From contig JALTMC010000899.1 of assembly GCA_027005175.1 (NCBI GenBank), positions 1 to 5,657 of the forward strand: 5,657 nt of DNA, written 5' to 3'. Made by a program: the position numbers and the translations under genes. Below are positions 1-5,472 of the stretch, one piece after another. Position 1 is the first letter of the stretch. Each line of letters opens with the position of its first letter. The notes under the pieces were generated by a model. The model did not search any database. It was not told where the DNA came from and was given only the letters and a program-made list of their open reading frames with translations. This DNA is from Myxococcales bacterium. GTDB lineage: Bacteria > Myxococcota_C > UBA6777.

Positions 1-10
1 AGAAAGAACC

Positions 11-424
11 ATGGCAGCACCCATCGAGACAGTACCAAAGTTTGACCTTTCTGAACAAGATGTGAAGTTGTTGGATAAGGAACTTGAAGAATACCACAGC
101 ATTTTTAGTCCGCTCTACCAACGCCGGGAGCAACGGAAAAGAGCCTTGCTCTATCAAGCTTCCATCAATGGGTTGTAGTGGAGTATCATTGCTTTCCAAG
201 TACAGAGTCCCCTTGGGACTTACCCCATGACTATATCATGTTGCCTCGCAGACCCGTACTTTAGTGCGGAGCGTCATATCGGCGGCGTAGGCCAACACGG
301 AACCATCGCTCAAAGTCTCGTTGTAGTACGAACTTATAGAGAGAGCCCGTTGAACTCCTGGAATCAGGAATCTACAGCGAAGAGGATTGCGGAGAGATAG
401 GAGCGACAGCGTAGAGTCCCAAAG
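11..424 (+). pseudogene. Decayed IS701-family (DDE) transposase, N-terminal remnant
   Basis: An ATG at 11 opens a 55-codon frame ending at TAG 176-178. Its residues 22-48 contain LEEYHSIFSPLYQRREQRKR followed by ALLY. This closely resembles the start of IS701-family transposases, where a helix with a pattern like 'F.PLF.RREQR..A..YL.GLL' precedes 'RKS'. After the stop the match breaks up. A different frame at 202-219 reads TESPWD, a motif I associate with the next block of these transposases. Near 359-424 the original frame reads a degraded stretch rich in E and R, interrupted by a TAG at 398. A normal protein of this family is about 400 residues, so most of the catalytic core is missing. I infer a dead insertion sequence with frameshifts and internal loss. 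No terminal inverted repeats are visible, and only 10 bases precede the start. Confidence is good for the first 55 codons and low for the rest. Confidence 0.6.
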
Positions 425-1672
425 CTACTCGAGTAGATGAGACGATAAGAATCGAAGCAGAGACAGACAGTTCAGGACGGTTTTGGGAACAAAAGAAGGG
501 ACAAAGAGATACTCTTGTTCTTTGGATCCGTCTTCACTATGCTCAGAGCAGTGTACATTTGCGCCTGCTGGCCCCATTCCATCAATGGTGGGAACCACTT
601 CACAGACGAGGTTGCCATCACTCAAGCCACCTCGCTCTTGAGGCTGGATATTCATGCCCAACTCTTTTCCAACATCTCGCCACAAATCAAACAGCATATC
701 GGTTCGGTCATTCCGGGGCCAAGGAGGGGTCTCTCTCTCAATGGAAACATGGACAGAGCAGGGATACCCATCACTCGGGCTGGACACACTGGAGTATCCC
801 TCAAGGCCGAGAATCGATGACATTGCAGCGTGGTAAACATCCCGAGAGAAGGCCCGCATCTCGACCTTGGAGTGGGCGTAATGAGGTACTCGATTGATCA
901 CGGAACCACCATGTGACAAGCCAACATTCACAGTGAGAGCACGATCGTAATCGGTGAGCGCAGCGATGGTCTGCACCACCTCGGCCATCTGAATCACAGC
1001 GTTGGCACCTTTGTGATGATTGGTTCCCGAATGGGATGCTCGACCTTTGGCTTCCACATCAAACACTGCCCGACCTTTGCGTGCAACCACAAGATACCAA
1101 GCATCATCCATCCAATGTCCCGCTTCAAAGACAAGACAAGCCAGTGTGTTTTCATCAAAACGCTCTCGACACAAGGCACCAAAGTCACGGGCGTCATTTT
1201 CTTCACTGGCATCCAGATAGATCTCCCAATGGATCGCCTCAAACACATCGGGAGCGATGTGTTGAATCGCATCCAAGACAGCGTAGATCATCACCGTCCC
1301 ACCCTTGATATCGATCGTACCAGGTCCGTAAATACGATCTCCCTCACGCCGCCAATGAAAGTGGTTGTCTTCCTCTTCTTTTGTGGTGTAAACCGTGTCA
1401 AGATGTGAAACAAGCGCAATTCTGAAAGGAGTGGTCCCCTTGCGAATCAAAAGATGGTGAGAACCATAACTCTCTCGCACCGACGGAATCGCAGTGAGTT
1501 CAAAGCCCAAGGGAGCAAACACATCTGCCGTAAAACGACCCAATTCATTGATACCATCGGGGTTTTCTGTAAAGCTATTGATCTCCACCATCTGGCGCAG
1601 AATCTCTAAATAGCCATCCAAATGTTGTTCCAGGTATCTCTCTAACGGCTCTCGGTATTCCGCAACGGGCAT
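425..1672 (-). CDS. M20 family metallopeptidase, glutamate carboxypeptidase (CPG2)-like
   Basis: Probable cytoplasmic zinc-dependent hydrolase that removes C-terminal residues from peptides or cleaves N-acyl amino acids; the substrate cannot be read from sequence. The 415-residue product has the full M20 motif set: HLDTV (H90, D92), the bridging aspartate in IDIKGG (D121), the catalytic and metal pair in DASEEN (E157, E158), a further metal glutamate in VFEAG (E183), SHSG of the dimerisation domain (H214), and a C-terminal GLSDGN block followed by GANVH (H374). The order is catalytic half, inserted lid or dimerisation domain (about 200-310), catalytic half. Glutamate rather than aspartate at E183 fits carboxypeptidase/deacylase members (CPG2, ArgE, DapE) better than aminopeptidases. 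No signal peptide is evident. The start at 1672 is chosen because AAGAGGAG lies 7 bases upstream; two ATGs at 1703-1708 have no such site. The gene stands alone, and its 3' end abuts the transposase remnant. ArgE- or DapE-like activity is an alternative. Confidence 0.9.
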   Translation of the reverse strand: MPVAEYREPLERYLEQHLDGYLEILRQMVEINSFTENPDGINELGRFTADVFAPLGFELTAIPSVRESYGSHHLLIRKGTTPFRIALVSHLDTVYTTKEEEDNHFHWRREGDRIYGPGTIDIKGGTVMIYAVLDAIQHIAPDVFEAIHWEIYLDASEENDARDFGALCRERFDENTLACLVFEAGHWMDDAWYLVVARKGRAVFDVEAKGRASHSGTNHHKGANAVIQMAEVVQTIAALTDYDRALTVNVGLSHGGSVINRVPHYAHSKVEMRAFSRDVYHAAMSSILGLEGYSSVSSPSDGYPCSVHVSIERETPPWPRNDRTDMLFDLWRDVGKELGMNIQPQERGGLSDGNLVCEVVPTIDGMGPAGANVHCSEHSEDGSKEQEYLFVPSFVPKTVLNCLSLLRFLSSHLLE

Positions 1673-1679
1673 CAAAAAA

Positions 1680-1687
1680 CTCCTCTT
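1680..1687 (-). promoter_or_regulatory. Ribosome binding site of the M20 peptidase gene
   Basis: On the minus strand this reads AAGAGGAG, followed by seven bases and then ATG at 1672. It is a strong Shine-Dalgarno match. It decides the start against the in-frame ATG pair 30-36 bases further upstream, which lacks one. Confidence 0.8.
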
Positions 1688-1734
1688 CAACTCAACGGAT
1701 AACATCATGGCTGCTATTTTTGACTTTGACAGCT

Positions 1735-1762
1735 ATCATGTTCAGAAATACGACTCTCTCAA
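1735..1762 (-). promoter_or_regulatory. Possible promoter of the M20 peptidase gene
   Basis: The minus strand reads TTGAGA (1762-1757), 16 bases, then CATGAT (1740-1735). These match 5 of 6 and 4 of 6 positions of the sigma-70-type consensus. Transcription would start near 1728 and leave a leader of about 55 bases. The -35 candidate lies inside the inverted repeat TCTCT-CA-AGAGA (1755-1766), which could be an operator or chance. The whole 1673-1929 gap also has to hold a promoter for the small plus-strand gene. I see only weak candidates for it, such as TTGTAA and TAGTAT around 1787-1816. Confidence 0.25.
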
Positions 1763-1913
1763 GAGACAGCATCGAAAACTATAACTTTGTAATAAATAGA
1801 CGAATTCCTCTAGTATTTAACAGAAGATTATGATACGGTCTCGATCCCAATTCGGTTAGAGGCACCACTCTTGAAGTTGTACCCTACTGGCCCAGAACAA
1901 CAGAACATGTAAA

Positions 1914-1919
1914 AAGGAG
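1914..1919 (+). promoter_or_regulatory. Ribosome binding site of the 65-codon gene
   Basis: AAGGAG sits 10 bases before the ATG at 1930. It is one of the best Shine-Dalgarno matches in the window and supports this small frame over the overlapping antisense frame at 1828-2118. Confidence 0.8.
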
Positions 1920-1929
1920 AACCACCCAT

Positions 1930-2127
1930 ATGCTGCGGATCAATGGAGTTAAAGTGTTTTCTACCACCAAATTTCGGGAGCGAGAATTTCTTGGGGAGAC
2001 GATTACGCGCTGGCTTGATGAAAACCCCGACCTTGAAATTCTCGAACGTGAAGTTCGTCAAAGTAGTGACAATGAATTTCACTGCCTCTCTATTATCCTG
2101 TTTTATCACGACCCACAAGTCGGTTAG
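1930..2127 (+). CDS. Small conserved protein of unknown function (65 aa)
   Basis: A 65-residue soluble, charged protein with no signal peptide or membrane segment. Its apparent layout is a strand (GVKVFSTTKF, about 6-15), a long helix (REREFLGETITRWLDENP, about 16-33), a strand (LEILEREVRQSS, about 35-46) and a hydrophobic strand (EFHCLSIILFYH, about 49-60), suggesting a compact beta-alpha-beta-beta fold. The central pattern 'KVFS.TK.R.RE.LGE..T.WL.ENP' followed by 'QSSD..FHCLSI.LFY' is familiar to me from hypothetical proteins of similar size in myxobacteria and related bacteria. I cannot assign a function. Reality is supported by the strong ribosome binding site, the coherent secondary-structure pattern and the fact that its stop fits exactly against the stop of the neighbouring gene. 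It is divergent from the peptidase gene and convergent with the CbiX-like gene, so it is probably transcribed alone. Confidence 0.75.
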   Translation: MLRINGVKVFSTTKFREREFLGETITRWLDENPDLEILEREVRQSSDNEFHCLSIILFYHDPQVG

Positions 2128-2516
2128 TCCGTTCCCTCCTGTTTGAGAGTTTCTCGAATTCGAACAAACAAAAGCTCAGCCAGCCTGCGATCGGCCCCCA
2201 ACGGTCCAGTCACAAGACATCTCACATCGGGATATGCCTGTTGAAGTTGCTCCACCATCGCAGGAAGGTCAGAGCGAGAGTGACGCCCCGGTGATAAGAA
2301 AAACAAACTCACCACAATCGTTGTTGCTCCTGCTTCCACACATCGAGCAAAAGCCTGTTCAAGTGTGGGCTCTGCCAACTCCATGTGTGCGATCTCCACA
2401 GCAACAAAAGAGGAGAGTGCCTGCTCCTGCAAGAGGGTAGCCATATCGAGCAACATATCATTCGCATCATCGCGCCGACTTCCATGGTCAACAAGAACGA
2501 TCCCTGTGGAATTCAT
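2124..2516 (-). CDS. cbiX: CbiX/SirB-type sirohydrochlorin chelatase-like protein (short form)
   Basis: A 130-residue single-domain class II chelatase. Members insert Co2+ or Fe2+ into sirohydrochlorin on the way to cobalamin or siroheme, using two histidines. Visible are LVDHGSR near the N-terminus (H11), the AHMELAEPTL segment (H44, E46), and SLFFLSPGRHSRSDLP, which carries the second metal histidine (H79). The length matches the short homodimeric form rather than the two-domain CbiX or CbiK. No siroheme or cobalamin genes are nearby, so the metal and pathway are inferred from the family alone. The start at 2516 overlaps the stop of the upstream phosphodiesterase gene as TAATG and has no Shine-Dalgarno site, so translation is probably coupled. 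The frame stays open back to 2663, but the extension lies inside the upstream gene and matches no chelatase. The stop at 2124-2126 overlaps the opposite-strand stop of the 65-codon gene. Confidence 0.82.
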   Translation of the reverse strand: MNSTGIVLVDHGSRRDDANDMLLDMATLLQEQALSSFVAVEIAHMELAEPTLEQAFARCVEAGATTIVVSLFFLSPGRHSRSDLPAMVEQLQQAYPDVRCLVTGPLGADRRLAELLFVRIRETLKQEGTD

Positions 2517-2518
2517 TA
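2514..2518 (-). promoter_or_regulatory. TAATG stop-start overlap (translational coupling)
   Basis: On the minus strand the TAA stop of the phosphodiesterase gene (2518-2516) shares its last base with the ATG of the CbiX-like gene (2516-2514). The bases just upstream contain no AGGAG-like element. Terminating ribosomes therefore probably re-initiate here, tying output of the second gene to the first. Confidence 0.7.
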
Positions 2519-3424
2519 CAGCTTGGATTGGGCCAAGAGCCGATTGAGCCGATCGGGGTGATCCGTAATAATCATGTCCACCCCAAGCTTGATCATTCGA
2601 CGCATATCTTCTTCCTTGTTGACAGTCCAAACATTCACAGCAAATCCACGTTGTTTGGCCCAAGCCATGTAGGCTTTGTCCACCATATGAAAATCAGGAT
2701 GAAGAGCATCGGGTTGGGCCAGATCAATAAGCCACAAACGACGAAGATAAATGGCTGTATCCTGTGCATAGATCAACCCTCTAGGGACTTCGGGCATCAG
2801 CATTCGAAACCGCCAAAGAGCAAAGGGGTTAAAGGAAGATACAATCGAACGTTTCGCCAGACCAAAGCGACGAATCGCCTTCGCCACCAGCTCCTCCAAA
2901 CCATCTCCCTTCGCTTTGTTTGTCTTCAATTCAATATTTAAGATCATATCAGGGTGCTTCTGATAGTACTGAAAGACTTCATCCAGAGTTGGGATTCGAG
3001 AAGCCCGAAAGACAGGAGGTAGAGGCTTTCCAGGGTGCTGTTCTTTCCAATAGGAACTCACATCAACCTGGCGCAACTGTGCGAGTGTCATTTTCTTCAC
3101 AGTGCCTTCTGCATACAACCGCTTTTGCAGATGATGATCATGGAACACAACAACATGGTTATCGCTTGAAAGCATGACATCAAATTCAACAACCTGAGAT
3201 TTACATTGCGTGGCAGCCTTAAATGCATGCATTGTATTCTCTGGAGCCAAAGCGGAACCACCACGATGAGCACAACTCAAAGATTTGGATTTTTGTTGGT
3301 ACAAGTGTTTGGGAAATCTTGGCTTCCAAAGACCTAACATGATCCACCCCACAACCAAAAGGAGTACAAAAGCCCAAAGCCACCAACGTCGGCTCCATCG
3401 GGTTACAATTGATTCTGTTTTCAT
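2516..3424 (-). CDS. Membrane-anchored glycerophosphodiester phosphodiesterase (GDPD family)
   Basis: Predicted to hydrolyse glycerophosphodiesters, products of phospholipid turnover, to glycerol-3-phosphate and an alcohol with a divalent metal. The 302-residue product begins with a basic stretch (RWSRR) and one hydrophobic segment (about 15-33) with no clear cleavage site. This suggests a signal anchor holding a TIM-barrel domain on the outer face of the inner membrane. Motifs from N to C: AHRGG (H53, R54) with LAPENT (E62), VEFDV (E80, D82), FHDHH (H95, D96), LNIELK (E165), VWTVN (W266) and DMIITDHP (D284, D288). All are typical, so it should be active. ATG 3424 is preferred because AAGGG lies 9 bases upstream; a TTG at 3430 would be only 3 bases from it. 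It is the first gene of a two-gene unit with the CbiX-like gene and is divergent from the HAD phosphatase. A lysophospholipase D-like role is a possible alternative. Confidence 0.9.
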   Translation of the reverse strand: MKTESIVTRWSRRWWLWAFVLLLVVGWIMLGLWKPRFPKHLYQQKSKSLSCAHRGGSALAPENTMHAFKAATQCKSQVVEFDVMLSSDNHVVVFHDHHLQKRLYAEGTVKKMTLAQLRQVDVSSYWKEQHPGKPLPPVFRASRIPTLDEVFQYYQKHPDMILNIELKTNKAKGDGLEELVAKAIRRFGLAKRSIVSSFNPFALWRFRMLMPEVPRGLIYAQDTAIYLRRLWLIDLAQPDALHPDFHMVDKAYMAWAKQRGFAVNVWTVNKEEDMRRMIKLGVDMIITDHPDRLNRLLAQSKL

Positions 3425-3433
3425 CGGCAAACA

Positions 3434-3438
3434 CCCTT
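3434..3438 (-). promoter_or_regulatory. Ribosome binding site of the phosphodiesterase gene
   Basis: The minus strand reads AAGGG, nine bases before ATG 3424. The same element is only three bases from TTG 3430, which makes the ATG the better start. Confidence 0.6.
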
Positions 3439-3512
3439 ACCAACGAAGCGGCAAAAGCTCCTTCTCCATCCAGCAGATCGAGGCGGAAGCATGCTCGTTG
3501 GCTCTATCATAG

Positions 3513-3520
3513 AAAGAGGA
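3513..3520 (+). promoter_or_regulatory. Ribosome binding site of the HAD phosphatase gene
   Basis: AAAGAGGA ends nine bases before ATG 3530. The in-frame ATG at 3491 has no comparable site and would add 13 residues ahead of the first beta strand of the HAD fold, so 3530 is preferred. Confidence 0.75.
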
Positions 3521-3529
3521 TTTATCGGA

Positions 3530-4198
3530 ATGACACACCATAAACTTTGTATCTTTGACATGGACGGTACCCTGGTAGATACCCTGCCGGATATCACCAA
3601 CGCCGTCAATCGGGTGCTGACTCAACTCGACCTCCCCTCTCTTCCTCCAGATGAGATCGAAGGGTATGTCGGCCAGGGTGCTCGTTGGTTACTCCAATGT
3701 GCGCTGCAATCGGTCGGCGACTCCGATGCGTCCCTGTTGTCCGAAGCAAGACAACGCTTTCTGCCGACCTACAAGGCCCACCTTACGGAACACAGCCGAC
3801 CCTTCCCCGGTGTGGTAGAGACCTTAGCACAGCTCCAACAAGAAGGTCACACCCTGACCGTCTGCACCAACAAACCCATCGACTTAGCCCAAATCATACT
3901 TCAAGACCTGGAGCTAGAATCTTTTTTTCAAGCGGCTTTCGGAGGAGATAGCTTCGAACGCAAAAAGCCAGACCCCATGCCCTTGCTCCGCATCATGGAG
4001 CGGTTTTCCACACCTCCCACCAACACAGTCATGGTGGGCGATACCATCTACGACATCCAGGCCGGTCGTCAAGCAGGGACATGGACCTGTGGCATCTCCC
4101 ACAATGGAGTGCGCACCCAACAGCTTCAAGACACCGGTGCTCATGTTATACTCTCCGACTTTACAACACTCCCCAACCAGGATTTCTTTCGCTCCTAA
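3530..4198 (+). CDS. gph: HAD-superfamily phosphatase, phosphoglycolate phosphatase-like
   Basis: Probable cytoplasmic Mg2+-dependent phosphatase that removes 2-phosphoglycolate or related small phosphate esters. The 222-residue length is normal for Gph/PGP-type enzymes. All four HAD motifs are present: FDMDGTLVDT (nucleophile D10, acid/base D12), VCTNK (T113, N114), the KKPDP lysine (K145/K146) and VGDTIYDIQAGRQAG (D171, D175). The helical cap lies at about 16-85 and has the VGQGAR segment typical of phosphoglycolate phosphatases. Other small-phosphate HAD hydrolases look similar, so the substrate is an inference. The C-terminus (LPNQDFFRS) falls inside the first copy of the tandem duplication at 4162-4307, and a remnant of the same tail is repeated 73 bases downstream. 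Sampled stretches look somewhat richer in G+C than the neighbouring phosphodiesterase gene (about 58% against 50% in one 60-base stretch of each). That is too small a sample to argue transfer. Confidence 0.87.
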   Translation: MTHHKLCIFDMDGTLVDTLPDITNAVNRVLTQLDLPSLPPDEIEGYVGQGARWLLQCALQSVGDSDASLLSEARQRFLPTYKAHLTEHSRPFPGVVETLAQLQQEGHTLTVCTNKPIDLAQIILQDLELESFFQAAFGGDSFERKKPDPMPLLRIMERFSTPPTNTVMVGDTIYDIQAGRQAGTWTCGISHNGVRTQQLQDTGAHVILSDFTTLPNQDFFRS

Positions 4199-4307
4199 CT
4201 CCGCTCCTTCTGCGAGCCGGAAGCCTCCGCTCCATAGAATACTCCCTAACCAGGATTTCTTTCGCTCCTAATTCCGCTCCTTCTGCGAGCCGAAAGTCTC
4301 CGCTCCG
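4162..4307. repeat. 73-bp imperfect tandem duplication of a convergent gene junction
   Basis: Positions 4162-4234 and 4235-4307 are adjacent copies with a 73-base period. Over the 72 aligned bases starting at 4162/4235 I count six differences: 4164, 4167, 4174, 4199, 4220 and 4224 against the base 73 further on. Five are transitions and 4164 (C/G) is not. Each copy contains CCAGGATTTCTTTCGCTCCT. On the plus strand each copy encodes the phosphatase tail NQDFFRS and stop. On the minus strand each encodes the trigger-factor-like tail: GSQKERN and stop in copy 2, GSQKERS and stop in copy 1. In both copies the plus TAA and minus TAG overlap. Today the phosphatase ends in copy 1 and the chaperone gene ends in copy 2, leaving both fossil tails between them. 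I found no convincing hairpin that would make the unit a terminator. Confidence 0.9.
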
Positions 4308-5446
4308 TTGTCTAGAAATTCGATTTGAGTTTGTGCCATAACAAACTCAAGGGTACGCAGAACCACAAATTTATCGATGATCTGTTGAAAGGTCTTGGGC
4401 TCTTGTTGCAGGGATACCCTGGCCTCTTCAGGCGAGAGCCCTAACCCCCCTGCCAATCCGTAGATAAACTCGTCCAACTCATTCTCGCCGATGGGAGGAG
4501 CCGACTGCTCTGCGATGGATCGAAGCAAGACCGCAAACGTTAAGCGCTGCTGAACTTCTTGTCGCAAACGGTTGTGGTGTAGCCAGCTTGAGAGAGATGC
4601 TTCCATGTCTTCCGCTTCAATCTCACTCTCTTGCAGAAATAGCCCTTCACGTTTCAACCAGTGTTCTCTGATCTCTTTATCGATTAACTTGGAGGAGATC
4701 GGCACAGACACTTTTTCCGCCAAACCATTCATCACGAGTCGTGCAGCCCGACGAAGCAGAGACTCTGTCATCTCTTCTTCGATTTGCTCAAGCAAGCTTG
4801 CCAAGACTTCATCAATGGTGTCACCCATTCCCAGGCGGGCGACTTCATCTGCTTGGTTGAAATCCAACAACCGAACATCGTAAGCCTCCACGATATCCAC
4901 CGCAAAAGAAGCCCACTCCCCGCGAAACGGTTGAAGTGGAAACGTGGAGGATATTTGTAACGGGATGACAACAGCTTCACCCACAGGAAGCCCCATCAAA
5001 GATTCAAAGAAGCCGGAAGAGTCAGGCTTGGTTTGAATAACTCCACGAAGGCCACGTCGGGTGCTGAAAGGAAGAATGCGTTGTTGGGCATAACCAATCA
5101 CATCCAGCACCACCAGATCTCCCTGTCGGACAAGATCACCAGGCATACGAGGCTCCAGATGAGCATACTCCAACTGCAGAGCTTGTAGACGGTCGCTGAA
5201 GTGCTCCTCTGTCATGGGTTGAGGAGGAGGAACCTTCACGGAAAGTCCCTCTAAGGAGGGGGCGGGGATATCAGGCAACGCAGAGAGAGCGATTTCAATG
5301 GAGCGACCCAGAAGCTGACTTTCAGGGCGGCGGCTCGTTGGCGTGTCTTCCATCGGAAATACGGTAGATATCGGAGGATTTAAGACATCACCACTCGATG
5401 TATGATGAAACAGTTCTTCGTTCTTTGGTTTGCTGTACTTTGTCAT
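4268..5446 (-). CDS. Trigger-factor-like protein lacking the ribosome-binding domain (PPIase plus C-terminal chaperone domain)
   Basis: Cytoplasmic folding factor of 392 residues. Residues 1-55 are polar with no recognisable fold. A linker at about 60-105 resembles the segment after the trigger factor N-domain. An FKBP-like PPIase domain follows at about 107-190 (GDLVVLDVIGY, GFFESLMGLPVGEAVVIPL, WASFAVDIVEAYD). The rest is a long helical region like the trigger factor C-terminal domain (about 195-375), rich in E, L and R. Canonical trigger factors begin with a ribosome-docking domain of about 110 residues bearing a GFRxGKxP-like loop; I see none here or in the upstream bases. The protein therefore probably cannot dock at the ribosomal exit tunnel in the usual way. 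The start at 5446 is the first ATG after the upstream stop; its ribosome binding site is poor. The next in-frame ATG, codon 32, has none. It lies 26 bases after the upstream gene, so co-transcription is likely. Its stop lies in copy 2 of the tandem duplication. Confidence 0.8.
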   Translation of the reverse strand: MTKYSKPKNEELFHHTSSGDVLNPPISTVFPMEDTPTSRRPESQLLGRSIEIALSALPDIPAPSLEGLSVKVPPPQPMTEEHFSDRLQALQLEYAHLEPRMPGDLVRQGDLVVLDVIGYAQQRILPFSTRRGLRGVIQTKPDSSGFFESLMGLPVGEAVVIPLQISSTFPLQPFRGEWASFAVDIVEAYDVRLLDFNQADEVARLGMGDTIDEVLASLLEQIEEEMTESLLRRAARLVMNGLAEKVSVPISSKLIDKEIREHWLKREGLFLQESEIEAEDMEASLSSWLHHNRLRQEVQQRLTFAVLLRSIAEQSAPPIGENELDEFIYGLAGGLGLSPEEARVSLQQEPKTFQQIIDKFVVLRTLEFVMAQTQIEFLDNGAETFGSQKERN

Positions 5447-5472
5447 CGGAGCCCAGATGGTTTGCGCCTATA

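Noticed and set aside
515-897. Overlapping plus-strand open frames within the peptidase gene
   Set aside because: They lie antisense to well-conserved catalytic motifs, have no ribosome binding site and give no recognisable protein.
1013-1408. 131-codon plus-strand open frame
   Set aside because: Antisense shadow of the M20 catalytic region. The translation has no coherent fold or motif.
1828-2118. 96-codon minus-strand frame opposite the small gene
   Set aside because: The plus-strand 65-codon frame has a strong ribosome binding site and a family-like pattern; this one has neither.
2517-2663. N-terminal extension of the CbiX-like gene
   Set aside because: The extra 49 codons lie inside the phosphodiesterase gene in another frame. 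The chelatase fold begins right after the ATG at 2516.
2528-2941. 137-codon plus-strand open frame
   Set aside because: Antisense to the GDPD catalytic domain, whose motifs are intact on the minus strand.
3504-3512. CTATCATAG palindrome as a shared -10 element for the divergent genes
   Set aside because: It gives a -10-like hexamer on both strands, but no -35 partner lies at proper spacing. On the plus strand the start would fall inside the ribosome binding site.
4162-4307. CRISPR-like or terminator-type repeat
   Set aside because: There are only two adjacent copies with no spacer, and no stem of useful length could be found in the unit. Its content is explained by the two gene tails.
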